Of a stretch of DNA of 64,000 bases, positions 42,070 through 53,493 are shown in pieces. A program made the translations under genes and the position numbers. The stretch's first letter is position 1. Each line of letters starts with the position of its first letter. The notes below the pieces were generated by a model. The model was not told where the DNA came from and did not search any database. It worked only from the letters and a program-made list of their open reading frames with translations. The stretch is from Sacculina carcini (taxonomy: Eukaryota; Arthropoda; Thecostraca; Sacculinidae): assembly GCA_916048095.2 (NCBI GenBank), contig OU696585.1, positions 4,403,145 to 4,467,144 of the forward strand. Direction: 5' to 3'.

Positions 42070-42098
42070 CTGATGATGGAGTCTGGTAACTCCGAAAC
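42070..42098 (+). ncRNA. Hammerhead-ribozyme-like motif
   Basis: CTGATGA (42070-42076), a five-pair stem II (GGAGT 42078-42082 with ACTCC 42089-42093, six-base loop), then GAAAC (42094-42098). This is the conserved hammerhead core in the right order. Penelope-like elements are known to carry hammerhead motifs in their terminal regions. I could not identify stems I and III or the cleavage triplet with confidence, so it may be a degenerate ribozyme. Confidence 0.5.
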
Positions 42099-42232
42099 GT
42101 TACGAAATATAGGGAAGTTGTTGAGTTGTCTGAATAGAAGCGATCAGAAATTGGCTAGAGACATGGAATCGACCAAAAAGAAAATTGCTAAATGTGAAAT
42201 AGCAATCCAGTTTAATCTCGTTTGCAAGCGCG

Positions 42233-42236
<4 letters not shown>

Positions 42237-42305
<69 letters not shown>
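42237..42305. repeat. (TA)n microsatellite of the 5' LTR
   Basis: Pure TA run. The 3' LTR has a TA run at the same place (49451-49535). Confidence 0.95.
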
Positions 42306-42308
<3 letters not shown>

Positions 42309-42367
42309 TGTATGCATGTATATGTGCATGACAAACACACAATATATTTAAAGGCCAGACACACAAA

Positions 42368-43932
42368 TAGTGATGCAAAAAATCGTTTTTTGCGGTTTTT
42401 TGCAAAAAAACATGTTTTTTAGGTTGTTTTTTTGGGGTTTTTTAGAATTAGCCCCAATTGTCATCGGATGTGAGATTTTAGTACATAGAAATGAGTTCAA
42501 TTGATGTTTTGTACATATTTACGTGTCTTAGTTCAAAGATAATTTGATAATAGTATAAAAAACAAGGATATTTATCAATAAATACCTCAGGAGACTGTTT
42601 GAAAGTGCATCCGGGTCCGGTGGTTTAGGTTTTTTTTATTGAGAAAACCCATGTTTTTACAGATGGTTTTAATTATGTGGATATTTGAAAAAATTTGGCA
42701 GCATAACAAAACAAATTCATTGAATAATCATGTTTTTTTAAAAGAAACCATGTTTTTTATGAAAAAATTCAATGATGTTTTTCAAACTGGTTTTAAATTC
42801 GTTTTATTAATGTACAGGTCCAGGAAATCTTGTCAGCAGAACAAGACAAGATAATTGGTTGGTCAAGTGTTTTTTTGACAAACGTTCATTCAAACTAACG
42901 CTTTTTTAATGAGACAATGTTTTCTAAAACAGTATCTATGTAAGATAGATTTGATTGATGTACGTTCAAATACCATTTGTATAGCAAGTAGCCTACTGGT
43001 ACGTATAAGCGGCTGGTTAAACCACTTAATTTATACTGTTCTTTTAAACCATGGGTTTTTTCCAAATGTATTTTTTTGAAAAACGGTTTTCGTAGATGTA
43101 GAGATTGCGAAAAAAATTGGCGGCAGATCAAGGAAAGTTGAACGAAATTAACTGTTTTTTATTAGTAACCTGTTTTTAGAACTGGTTTTATGGATGATGG
43201 CTTCTTTGATGTAGTTATTTGTATTCAAATACATTTTTGTACATCAAATACATTTCCTCAGTTGTTTTTTTTCTACACGAAAATATTGTCCCTTTTTCTG
43301 GTCCGTTGCCACTGCGACCCGCTTTTATTTGTAGTCTCATTAGGGACACTAAGTTTGTGTGCATATTCGTAGTATTTGTGTCAATATTTGCAGTGTTTGT
43401 ACTCTTATATTTGCAAATAATTGATCTGCTGAATGAAATTATGAAACTTATTATAACCAACGTTGTTAATTTCTGGCAGGAAAAAGTTAATGTGTAAAAA
43501 TAATAAAAAATTATGCCACCCGTTGTTTTTTTTAAAACAGTTTGAGATTTTAGCATAAAAACGGTTCTCAAACCCTGCTTTATCACACAATGATTAACTC
43601 AATAATTGAATACAAAACTGTACTGTACATAGAAGTGCCGCACAGTACCGTGCAAACAATGATATTAGGGCTTTCAGACACATTATAACAATTATATTGT
43701 GCATATTTAATGATAATTCAATTTGATAGGGTCACTAATAGCATGAATAACCCATGTGTTGATAAAAAATAATTCATTTAACATCCCAAATATATCATTT
43801 CCATAATTTGAATTCTTTGCATGAATCTTCAAAAAAAACAAAAAAGAACGTGTTTTTTTGGTCGCGGTTTTTTTGGCAAAAAAAACGTTGTTTTTTTTTA
43901 AAACCGTCGTTTTTTTTTAGGTCGCATCTCTA
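42368..43932. mobile_element. Non-autonomous hAT-like element, copy 2
   Basis: Ends TAGTGATGC and GCATCTCTA. Flanks CACACAAA (42360-42367) and CACACAAC (43933-43940), seven of eight matching. Same family as 6949-9438 but without a LINE insertion, so it shows the original internal arrangement. Both ends are rich in poly-A/T tracts. No transposase. Confidence 0.88.
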
Positions 43933-44108
43933 CACACAACGTATAACATACAGTGGACTAGGTCATGTGTGTATGTACATGTGTGTATGTATGTGCGTGT
44001 GTGCAAACGTGTGCAAAACTGAAGCAGTGCTTTTGCAACGGGTCCTGGAATGCTGATGCAGCTCGTGTTACACTGTCGGTGTGTGATGGCAGTGATATGC
44101 AGAGCGTG

Positions 44109-44172
44109 TGTTGTTGTTTGTTGTTATTTGTGTTTATGGGGTGCACCGGCCTCTGGTACCATACGGCGCCCC
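44109..44172 (-). mobile_element. I-like LINE 3' tail, 64 bases, with target duplication
   Basis: In reverse complement it matches the last bases of 48368-48709 (GCCGTATGGT, CCAGAGGCCGGTGCACCCCA) and ends in an ACAAATAACAACAAACAACA tail. GCAGAGCGTG lies on both sides (44099-44108 and 44173-44182). The 3' LTR has the empty site at about 52965 (ATGCAGAGCGTATGTG). Confidence 0.85.
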
Positions 44173-44595
44173 GCAGAGCGTGTGTGTATGAGTATGAAAG
44201 TTGTTGAGTATGTGCGTGCAAGATGACACCTGATGTGGTTTGGTGTACTGTATCATGAAGTAAAGGGGAGTCGAGATATGGGTGCTGCACGAGTGGGAGT
44301 GTTTGGTGTGCTCTTGTGAGTGTTATCGGTTGTGTAGAAATAATATCAAGTTCATCCGTTCATCAGTTCATCAAGCTGCGTGTTACAAGCTATTTCGGCT
44401 GAAAATGGCGACAGGCGACGCTACGAGTACTGGTTCAGCAGTGAATATCAAGTTGAGCGATATGATCCGTCCGTTCGACGGCAGCCAGGGTGTGGAACAG
44501 TGGCTTGATGAAGTGGAAATGGTGACCAAATCGAAAGGTATTTCAAATTTGGAATGTGTCGTGCCACTTTTTCTCGAGGGGACTGCATATGCGAT

Positions 44596-44707
44596 TGTAA
44601 CGAGAACTCAAAAACTAAAATGTATTACAGACTGGCGCGCGTGGGCAACGCTGCCCCACGCGTGCCTACAAGACGTCACACTCCAACCGCACCACGAACA
44701 CACCACA
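44596..44707 (+). repeat. TRIM-like 5' LTR
   Basis: TG...CA bounded; see the parent element. Confidence 0.8.
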
Positions 44708-45399
44708 CCTCCACCTGTTTTTAAAGAAACATAAACCAACAAGAGAACAGACAATTATAAACGTGAACAAAGAAAACCAGGTAAAATGAACCAATAAAAA
44801 CACCTAACTCGACGACGGCCTCCACCAGACGCACATAGCTTGGCTGCGGCGAAGCACAACACGTCAGGCCCCAGCATCCACCACGCTCCCGCCTCGCCCG
44901 TACTCTTCAGTGCTCCGCCGCAGTCTGCCGTCCTCTTCATCACCGGCTGCCGCGACAAAGCACAACACCACGACCCCAGCATCCACCATGCTCCCGTCGA
45001 CACTGGTGCTTTGCAGCGCCCTGCCGCAAACAGCCGGGGCGTCGCCGTTCACGCAGGCCAAGCCGTCGCCGTCGTTCGTTTCCTTCTTCCGACCTCAGCA
45101 GCACCTCTCCCTCACCTGCCCTCCAGCACCAGCAGCCTCCACCAGCAATCTTCCAGCTGCCCAGCGACTAGTCCAACACCAGAGCAGGCGGGACGACGAG
45201 CAGCCCTCGGCCACAGCTCCTCCGCTGCTTCCTGCCGGCACCATGCTCTCCTGCCGTCCCCCTGCACACCAACCTGACACGCCGCCGAGCACCTCCACCA
45301 AGTCCTCCAGGCCGCTGCTAATACTGGAGGGAACTATCTCTGCTGCTGAAGCCGGGTCGCAGACAAACAATACTTTCAAAACAAAAGGCCGAATTAGCT

Positions 45400-45509
45400 T
45401 GTAACGAGAACTCAAAAACTAAAATGTATTACAGACTGGCGCGTGGGCAACGCTGCCCCACGCGTGCCTACAAGACGTCACACTCCAGCCGCACCACGAA
45501 CACACCACA
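45400..45509 (+). repeat. TRIM-like 3' LTR
   Basis: Differs from the left repeat by loss of one CG in GCGCGCGTGGGC and one A/G change, which suggests recent insertion. Confidence 0.8.
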
Positions 45510-46138
45510 GCGATATACAATGAGATGGACGACAACAAGAAGAATCGGTATGATGAAATTACAAGACCTCTACTGAACGCATTCGCTATGAATAGTTTTT
45601 CTGCCTACGAAATGTTCATGACGCACAAGTGACAAGATGAACCAGCCGACGTATATGTGTCGAAATTGAAGAGACTAGATAAACTGGCCGGTATTGAAAG
45701 CGAGTCCATTTTGAGGAAAGCGTTCGTGGTTGGGCTCCCAAGAAAAGTGTCACGTGAGCTAAGGTCCGTGTCAGAAGTGAACACAGTGGGTCTTCCGCTG
45801 TTGGTTTAGCGGGCGCGTGTACTGCTTCTGAATTCTGCACTGACAACGCCGTCATGGTGTCCAGAACTGTGCCTTCTCGAAGCATTCACGTGAATCGAGG
45901 CTCTCTATCGCAAGTTCGTGGAGGCTACTTCAAATATGGAGGGCCCCATTTAGCAAGGAACTACAGCATGTCAACGGAAACCGGTCAGTATAGCCAGCGC
46001 CGAGTTCAGTGCTTCGGATGCGGAGGTGTCTATCTTCTCAGAAACTGCCCAGCAGCTGGACAGGAAATCGGGAAACGACCACGGGAGGACTGGTGCGCCA
46101 GCAGTTCTCCCAACCACCAACGACCAATAGAGGCGCTA

Positions 46139-47068
46139 ACACGTGTTGAGGCGAGGGTGAATGGTGTGCTGGTGTCGGCAGTGATTGACACTAGTTGCAC
46201 TAAATCAATTGTGGCCGAATGTTTGGTGGGCTGATCGCGAGGGAGTAGTTATGTGACAGCTGTTGATGGTCGTCGCGTGAAGTTTGGCGGTGCATTGGGC
46301 GTGCAAGTGATTTTGAATGGTGCCACTCTTGAAGTCTCCTGCATTGTTGCCAGTGGATTACTGGGCGGCGTCAAAGCAATTTTTGGGATGGACGTCATTA
46401 GGCACCTTGGCGGCGTGTATATTGGGGAGCAGGGTGTCACATTTGGAAGCTGCTCCCCCTCCTGCAAAGCTATTTTCAACCTTGACAATTCTACCCGTGG
46501 TAACATGGAAATTTACACTGCACCACACTACTCACATGATAATCATAATGGTGGGTCATCTTGTGACGCTGACGATTTCTTGGAGGTGCATGACTCTGAT
46601 TTCGACGCCAGGTTCAGTGGTTGGAAGTGGACCGTTTCTTGGCGGTGGAAGGATGGTGTGGAGCCCAAATTGAGTAACACTGTCAGTGAGTACAGCGGTG
46701 TTCAGGATGAGGCGATACAGGACGAGTGGAGACGGGAAATTGAGGACTGGATCAGTAAGGGTTGGCTTGGTGAATGTAAAGAGCAGTCAGATGTTGAGGG
46801 AATTTTGCCTTTGATGGCGGTAGTTCAGAAAAGTAAAGGAAAAGTACGGCCTGTATTGGATTACAGGGAGCTCAACGATTATGTCAGTTGTCATCCCGGC
46901 CTTGATGTTGCTGTGTGTGATGAGACTATAAGGACGTGGAGGGGGTTTCCGGAACGAGTCAAACTTGTCTATTTAAAGTCTGCGTATGTACAGATACACG
47001 TGGATGATTCGCTTTGGCGTTATCAGCGAGTCAGGTATAATGGCGCTTGTACTATCTTACTCGCTTAG
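46139..47068 (+). pseudogene. Gypsy protease and reverse transcriptase, first half
   Basis: A protease-like V-I-D-T-S-C at about 46185 stands where D-T-G or D-S-G is expected. Frame 46253-47068 continues with G-M-D-V-I-R-H-L-G-G, I-L-P-L-M-A-V-V-Q, K-V-R-P-V-L-D-Y-R-E-L-N and L-K-S-A-Y-V-Q-I-H-V (motif around the first catalytic aspartate, where D-L-K reads Y-L-K). Stop codons at 46232 and 47066 break the frame. Confidence 0.75.
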
Positions 47069-47077
47069 GATTCGGGC

Positions 47078-47844
47078 TTGACTGTGCGCCAAAAGCAATT
47101 AAAAAACGTAAATGCTGTCCTCGCGGACGACGCTAAGGTGCGCAGTGGTACCGATAGTTACATCGACGACATAATTGTCAACGAGGACGTCGTGACAGCT
47201 GAGACGGTAGTGGCACACCATGCGCGCTACGGACTTCAAACGAAGCATCCGGAGTCACGTGATGGCGCAACAATACTTGGGCTGTCCCTAAGGAGGACGT
47301 GCGTGACGGTAAGCTGCATTTTTGTCGTGGGAACGAACAGCCGCAGATCGACAGTGAAGGTGAGCTGACCAAGCGTCGATTGCTTTCTGTTTGTGGGCAA
47401 CTCTTGGGGCATTATCCTGTTTGCAGTTGGTTGCGTGTACCGTGCAGTTACATAAAGCGTGAATGTCAGGGCGAACGATGGGATGATAATGCGGGCATTT
47501 CAGCGTCAAACTTCCTCAAAGACGTTATACGAAGAATAACGATTGAGGATCCAGTGAAAGGTGTATTTCATGTTGCTGATAATGATCATGGTCGCGTCTG
47601 GTGCGACGCTAGTAGCTTGGCTACAGGTGTATGTTTGGAGATCGACGGAGATGTTGTAGAAGATGCCGCTTGGCTGCGGAAAAGCGAGGATTTGGGGCAC
47701 ATAAATCTGGCCGAGCTAGAGGCTGTTGTAAAAGATGATAACCTCGCTCATGAATGGAACTTGTCCTCAATTGAAGTGTTAACCCATTCAGCAACAGTGT
47801 TGAAATGGTTAAAGACCAAAGACCATGTGACGAGAACCGAATAA
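47078..47844 (+). pseudogene. Gypsy reverse transcriptase second half and RNase H
   Basis: Frame 47078-47368 has S-Y-I-D-D-I-I-V, the catalytic Y-x-D-D. Frame 47299-47844 has L-L-S-V-C-G-Q-L-L-G-H-Y-P-V (connection), then RNase H with W-C-D-A-S-S-L-A-T-G and N-L-A-E-L-E-A-V. The later catalytic T-D-S is T-H-S here, so RNase H is dead. A frame change near 47300 separates the two halves. Confidence 0.8.
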
Positions 47845-49234
47845 GTGGCGGGGGTGTCGGAGGTCTTAGTGAGAAGACGATTAGGTATTTTGCGCAGTAT
47901 TGTAGACGAGATGAAGGTGAACATTACCGTAAAATTCACACGCTCTGCTGACAATAAGCCCGATAAACTTACGAGGGTTCCTAACATATGGCTCAAGACG
48001 CACGAGTCACATGCATGTACAGTGGCCATGGATACGGCATCGAAATGGCATGCCAACCATCATCTAGGCGTGAATCGTTTCCTGTATCTAGCGAGACTAG
48101 CGAATCCGAAGGTGACGAGGAATGAAATTACAAGTATAGTGAGAAAATGCAGATATTGCAAGATGATTGATCCTGCGCCGATTGTACTTGTACGCGGCGA
48201 GCTTGAAGTGAAATTGAATTGGAGTAGACTTGCGTTAGACGTTACTCATAACAACGGTGAATGCTAACTAACTGTGATTGATTGTGGGCCCAGCAGATTC
48301 GCGATTTGGCGCAAGATAAGGGCAGAAGATGCTACTGATGTGAGCAGTCAGGTTGAGCAAATATTCACATTCTCCGTGCAGCACATCCTGGTGGAATGCC
48401 CATCATTCTCAGAGGCGCGTCAACGTTTTCTTGGATCCGTTCGGACTATTCACGATGTTCTCGGACAGGAGCAATCGGCGGTCATTGAGGGCCGCATTTT
48501 TTAGTTTTTATGGTTTTTGCCTTTTAGAATTATTTATTGAGTTTTATTTCTTGACTTTCACATTCATTTTGTTCACTATCACACTTATTTATTTCATCAT
48601 TCCATTCCTCATGTCCATCATTTTAGGGTGTTTGGGCTGTGAATAGACTGGGGGGTGCCGTATGGTCCCAGAGGCCGGTGCACCCCATAAACACAAATAA
48701 CAAACGAACGAGCAAATATTCATGGAAAGGGGCCCGCCAGACGCACTTTTGATGGACAATGGGTCTGCTTTCAGATCAGAAAAACTTGCGAGGCTTTGTG
48801 AGAGCTGTGGTGCCCACCGCAGATTCCGTGCAGCCCATAGACCATCAGGAAACGGCATTGTCGAGAGAGTGCATCGCACTGTCAAGCGCATGTCAACCAG
48901 GTCTAGGAGCGACCCTTTGAGGACGGTTTTGTGGTATAATCTTGCTGCAAAATATGGCCGCCGCGAAGCCACCGCTCCGTCGGCAGCTCTGCATACGTAC
49001 GAGTGGCGTCATCCTGCGTGTATCAAACATAGCAGAGACAGTCCGATTAGATCAGAGTTTCGAGTTGTTGACCTGGTTGCGACGAAACCGGGAGTTGCAT
49101 GGTGTACTACTCGATGGAAAGAGGGTACGGTCACTGTTATAGTTTCAGGTCATGTGGTAGAAGTCGGGGGAGTGCCGAGACACGTGAGAGATGTTCGGCG
49201 GAAGAAATCGTCCGGGAAGAGTGTGCTTTCCTGA
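47845..49234 (+). pseudogene. Gypsy integrase, split by a LINE end
   Basis: Zinc region H-H-L-G-V-N-R-F-L-Y with C-R-Y-C at 48058-48165. Core: A-L-D-V-T-H and I-D-C-G-P-S-R-F (48232-48310), M-D-N-G-S-A-F (48753-48775), N-G-I-V-E-R-V-H-R (48853-48880). C-terminal G-V-P-R-H-V-R-D at about 49170-49195. All three D-D-E residues are present. A stop at 48265 and the LINE insertion at 48368-48709 inactivate it. Confidence 0.82.
48368..48709 (+). mobile_element. I-like LINE 3' end, copy 2, with 13-base target duplication
   Basis: GAGCAAATATTCA stands on both sides (48355-48367 and 48710-48722). The coding part ends H-I-L-V-E-C-P-S-F-S-E-A-R-Q-R-F with a stop at 48502. The 3' UTR and GGGGGGTGCCGTATGGTCCC end match 20200-20424. 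The tail is A-rich (ACACAAATAACAAACGAAC). It splits the gypsy integrase frame cleanly. Confidence 0.9.
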
Positions 49235-49446
49235 TGAAGCAATTCAGCAATCCACTCGCGTCCTCTCAGAAGAGTCCGAAGCCTGTTGCTGAACGATCCG
49301 AACAAGAAAGCGAAAAAATGCTCCTCCGAGAAGGTCGAGTCGCGTGAGGAAGGAACCGACATGGTTTCGATATTACATTGTTAATTGATCTTGAGATCAA
49401 GGCGGGGGGTGTGTAGTTGTATTGTTCGTTTATGACTTGTTATATG

Positions 49447-49450
<4 letters not shown>

Positions 49451-49535
<85 letters not shown>
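49451..49535. repeat. (TA)n microsatellite of the 3' LTR
   Basis: About 42 TA units, matching the TA tract of the 5' LTR. Confidence 0.95.
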
Positions 49536-49538
<3 letters not shown>

Positions 49539-49923
49539 GTGTGTATGCATGTATGTGTGTATGTCCCCCTCGGAACGTCCCCACGATCATTCATCTCTGT
49601 CTTCATCTTGTCCCTCATTTATTGCGGTAAGAGAATCGATTCGTGTTCGTACAGAAATAACTCAGTCACCATCCTGTACACTCATCTCCTGACGTTCAAG
49701 GCTTGCTGGCATACCGCGCCACATCTCTGATGCCTGCTCACCGTCATTAGCTTTACTAAACATTCGTTCAGCTCGAAATAAATCATCCTACATATCCGAA
49801 CTCCTTATTTCACATAACCTTGATATTCTCTGCCTAACTGAAACATGGCTTCTGGAATCCGACTCATCAATATTCTCCGCCTCCATTCCTTCACATTATT
49901 CTTTCCAAGGCGTTCCTCGACCT

Positions 49924-52545
49924 TTGTTTCTAAATCGCTCTTCAGGAGGTGGTATTGGTATCATTTATCAATCTAAATTGTCTGTTACTCGCTGTACACT
50001 CCTGGCCACACCACCTAGCTCTTTTGAAGTTCTCTCACTTGTTATCAAAATTTGCTCTCGCACTGATGTTTGTCTTAACATTGTCTACCGCCATGACCAC
50101 CACGGTTCCACTCCCAATTTTCTGTCTGAATTTGCTGTCCTTATTGAATCCTTAATCTCGCGTTTCTCACACTCATTTATTATTCTTGGTGATTTCAACT
50201 TTTGGCCTGATTCTCCTTCAAAAAAACCTTATACCAATGAATTCCTCTCTATTATAGACTCTCACGCATTATATTTTTCTCCGCGTGTTCCTACGCATAC
50301 TGCCGGTCACATCTTAGACTTAATTATTTCACCTTCTCCGTCTCATCACTCTGAACCATCCCTACCGGTTGTCACTGTTCTTCCCCCTGATACAAAATTT
50401 ACCGACCACAGCCTCCTTCTTACTTCCATTCCGCTTCCTTCCGTCACTTCCTATACCAAAACCTTCTCTTTCCGTGATTACAGGGCATACAACCCAGAAC
50501 GTTTTACCGCTTACATCCACCATTATCTATCTCCTTCTGCATATTTGCATCTTCTTCCCACTAAACTTGAATCCTTCTTCAATTCTCAGCTTACGCTTAT
50601 TGCTGATCAAATTTTTCCACTCCGCACCATTCGTGGTAATAAACGGCCACCACCATCTCCCTGGTCCTCACCATTCCTGGTCTCACTCCAGCGCTCCCAA
50701 CGTCGACTAGAACGACGCTGGAGACGCACCCGGTCTCCTACTGATTGGTCTGCATTCACTTCTTTTCGCGCTCATTACATTTCCTCTCTCCGTGCTGCAA
50801 AGGAATCATATTACTCTAATCACATACCATCACTATTATCTTCCCCGAAATCACTCTGGTCAACTCTTAACTCTCTTCTAGGTCGTAAACCGAATCGTCC
50901 TGCGTCCACCATCACCTGTTTTGATTTTGCCGAATTTTTCACCGATAAGATCGTCGCTTTACGCACATCTCTTCCAATATATACAAACCGCGTCCCTCCC
51001 CCTGCCCCCGTATCTGGTTCATTTACTGCTTTTAGCCATATACCAATATCCACCACAATACGTCTCATCACTAACACCAAAAAATCATTTTGTCCTTCAA
51101 ATCCAATTAATTTTGCCATGGTATCTTCCTCTCTCCACCTTCTGGCTCCTATTCTGACACACCTTATAAATGCCTCTTTCCTTCATGGGACTTTTCTTAC
51201 CAGTAAAAATGCCATTCTCATTCCTATTCTCAAAAAGCCTTCCCTTGACCCAAACATTCTAAATAGTTACCGACCAGTTTCACTTCTTCCATTTTCATCC
51301 AAAATTCTTGAGTCCGCCATTTATCGTCAACTAGCATCTTACATCTACAATAACCGTCTTCTTGATGACCTACAATCAGGGTTTGCTCCTTATCGTTCCA
51401 CTGAAACTGCTCTTGTCCGCCTTCATCACGATTTACTTTTTCATTTTTCTCAAAAATCTCCCGTAGTCATCACTCTCCTTGATATGTCATCCGCATTTGA
51501 CCTTGTTGATCACAAAATTCTTATTCAGGATCTCTTCTCCATAGGAATCTCTCATTCTGCTCTTTCTCTTCTCACTTCCTATCTCACTAATCGCTCCTAC
51601 TCAGTTCTATTTGATAGCTGTCGGTCTCAAAATTTCCCTCTTTCATCAGGTGTCCCCCAGGGCTCATCACTTGGTCCTATCCTTTTCAACGTTTACATGA
51701 CATCTCTATGTCCAATACTACGAAATTTATCTATTCCTTTTCACATATACGCAGATGACGTTCAGTTCTTTCTTCCTCTGTCTGAGCAAAACTATATTCC
51801 TCATATCATCAATAATATCTCAGCGTGGGCTTCTTCTGGTTCGCTCATAATAAATTCCTCAAAAACTCAATACATCGTACTTCACCCGCCTAAGATCCAT
51901 CATCCTCTATCTGACTTTCCTCTTTCCTCATCAGTACGTGACCTCGGTGTCTTACTAGATCCTCATTTGTCATTTCAAAAACATTTTACTTCTACAGCTG
52001 GCACCTGCCGTCTAATCCTTCGAAACCTCTACCTCATCCGTCCCTACATTGATTCATCAATTGCACAATCTCTGGTATCTGCTCTCATCATTCCTCGTAT
52101 TGACTACTGTAATTCACTGTTTCTTCATCTTCCACAGAAGTCACTCAACATTTTACAATCTATCCTTAATCAAGCCTGCCGCTTCATTCTTCGCCTTCCT
52201 CCGCATCATCCCACATCATCCAATCTACGTGATCTTGGTATTCTTCCTATTCCTTATCGCGTTCAACACAAAATCTGCACACTCACCTATAAACTCTTGC
52301 ATTCTCCTGACTCTCCACAGTATTTACTTGAACTTCTTTCTCCACATCCGTGTCCTCGTGATACAAGACAAACTAAAATCCTTCTTGAACCTCGTTGTCA
52401 CTGTGAATCTTCTTGGTTTACACGCTCCTTCCAACACGCTGCTCCTCGCATATACAATAGCCTCCCATCTCACCTACTGTCCTCTCCCTCGCTTAAATCC
52501 TTCTCGAAACAGCTACATTCTCACCTTCTTTCACAGTTGAATTAA
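49924..52545 (+). CDS. LINE endonuclease-reverse transcriptase polyprotein, uninterrupted with intact Y-A-D-D
   Basis: An 873-codon frame, counted from a TTG. It is open upstream to about 49697, adding L-L-N-I-R-S-A-R-N-K and L-C-L-T-E-T-W, the endonuclease start, though no in-frame ATG is seen there. Motifs: I-L-G-D-F-N-F and F-T-D-H-S-L-L (endonuclease), [31 protein letters not shown] and F-H-I-Y-A-D-D-V-Q (reverse transcriptase), and C-terminal [12 protein letters not shown]. All catalytic residues I can check are present, so it could be active or only recently dead. ORF1 is not evident. Confidence 0.88.
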   Translation: MFLNRSSGGGIGIIYQSKLSVTRCTLLATPPSSFEVLSLVIKICSRTDVCLNIVYRHDHHGSTPNFLSEFAVLIESLISRFSHSFIILGDFNFWPDSPSKKPYTNEFLSIIDSHALYFSPRVPTHTAGHILDLIISPSPSHHSEPSLPVVTVLPPDTKFTDHSLLLTSIPLPSVTSYTKTFSFRDYRAYNPERFTAYIHHYLSPSAYLHLLPTKLESFFNSQLTLIADQIFPLRTIRGNKRPPPSPWSSPFLVSLQRSQRRLERRWRRTRSPTDWSAFTSFRAHYISSLRAAKESYYSNHIPSLLSSPKSLWSTLNSLLGRKPNRPASTITCFDFAEFFTDKIVALRTSLPIYTNRVPPPAPVSGSFTAFSHIPISTTIRLITNTKKSFCPSNPINFAMVSSSLHLLAPILTHLINASFLHGTFLTSKNAILIPILKKPSLDPNILNSYRPVSLLPFSSKILESAIYRQLASYIYNNRLLDDLQSGFAPYRSTETALVRLHHDLLFHFSQKSPVVITLLDMSSAFDLVDHKILIQDLFSIGISHSALSLLTSYLTNRSYSVLFDSCRSQNFPLSSGVPQGSSLGPILFNVYMTSLCPILRNLSIPFHIYADDVQFFLPLSEQNYIPHIINNISAWASSGSLIINSSKTQYIVLHPPKIHHPLSDFPLSSSVRDLGVLLDPHLSFQKHFTSTAGTCRLILRNLYLIRPYIDSSIAQSLVSALIIPRIDYCNSLFLHLPQKSLNILQSILNQACRFILRLPPHHPTSSNLRDLGILPIPYRVQHKICTLTYKLLHSPDSPQYLLELLSPHPCPRDTRQTKILLEPRCHCESSWFTRSFQHAAPRIYNSLPSHLLSSPSLKSFSKQLHSHLLSQLN

Positions 52546-52620
52546 ACATATTGCATGTATTGAACTATTTCAATGCTGCTGTGCAATTTGATGGCTTGTA
52601 TGTGTTTGTTTTTTTAAATG

Positions 52621-52727
<107 letters not shown>

Positions 52728-53174
52728 ATATATATGTATATAGTTTGTGTATATATATATGTATATATGTGTATATATGTGTGTGTGTATATGTATATGT
52801 TTATGTATATATATAGCCTGTTGGAGGCTCAATACATTGAATTGAATTGAATGTGCGTGCGTGCAAACGTGTGAAAGACTGAAGCAGTGCTTTTGCAAAG
52901 GGTCCTGGAATGCTGATGCAGCTCACTGTCGGTGTTGCACTGTCGGTGCGAGATGTCAGTCATATGCAGAGCGTATGTGTATGATTATGAAAGTTGTTGA
53001 GTGTATGCGTGCAAGATGACACCTGATGTGGTTTGGTAACTGCATCATGAAGTGAAGGGGAGTCGAGATATGTGTGCTGTGCGAGTGGGAGTGTTTGGTG
53101 TGTTCTTGTGAGTGTTATCGGCTGTGCAGAAATTGAATCAAGTTCATACGTTGCAAGCTGAGTGTTACAGATAG

Positions 53175-53313
53175 TGAAATTTTTCAGATGAACTCAGTTG
53201 TTTGAGCATAATTAGAGATCGGTTGGTGTTTCGTGGGCACCCCTCTTTGTTGTGCAAGGTACCAAGCATTTGGTTGTCTGCGTTTCCAATTATGGGTGAT
53301 CGAGAAGTACCAA
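53175..53313. other. Short flank between the gypsy element and the Helitron
   Basis: 139 bases of unassigned intron sequence beginning in the AGGATACC-type unit. Confidence 0.5.
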
Positions 53314-53337
53314 TCTATATATATAAAAGAGATCCTC

Positions 53338-53493
<156 letters not shown>

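Larger units (their letters stand above)
41526..42236 (+). mobile_element. Penelope-like element fragment in the 5' LTR
   Basis: Begins GATGTTGGTGTAGCCAGGCA in the middle of a (TA)n tract and ends where (TA)n resumes at 42237. The outer parts form an inverted repeat of 45 bases (41551-41595 and 42192-42236) that appears perfect by eye. It contains a GIY-YIG endonuclease frame and a hammerhead-like motif. The reverse transcriptase is missing. Confidence 0.8.
44596..45509 (+). mobile_element. TRIM-like element: 914 bases, short LTRs, 5-base target duplication
   Basis: Two direct repeats, 44596-44707 (112 bases) and 45400-45509 (110 bases), begin TGTAACGAGAACTC and end ACACACCACA, so they start TG and end CA. 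Apart from a CG dinucleotide and one base they look identical. GCGAT flanks the whole unit (44591-44595 and 45510-45514). The 692-base inside is Pro/Ser-coding by composition, contains a degenerate internal duplication (about 44855-44930 and 44960-45030), and has no gag or pol. A GCCGAATTAGCT-type sequence precedes the right repeat. No good primer-binding site is seen. Confidence 0.8.
44405..46075 (+). pseudogene. Gypsy gag, interrupted by a TRIM-like element
   Basis: The ATG at 44405 opens a frame with D-M-I-R-P-F-D-G-S and V-E-Q-W-L-D-E-V-E, typical of the start of a gypsy capsid, up to A-Y-A-I at 44595. After the insertion it resumes at 45515. It continues with N-A-F-A-M-N-S-F-S-A-Y-E, D-V-Y-V-S-K-L-K-R-L and F-V-V-G-L-P (capsid C-terminal part). 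A broken zinc knuckle C-F-G-C-G-G-V-Y at 46014-46055 follows, where the usual G-H is replaced. Stops at 45630 and 45807 disable it. Confidence 0.8.

Noticed and set aside
44840-45404. Pro/Ala/Ser-rich frames in the TRIM-like element
   Set aside because: Two overlapping frames of the same repetitive GC-rich DNA and no known domain; I treat them as non-coding filler, though captured sequence is possible.
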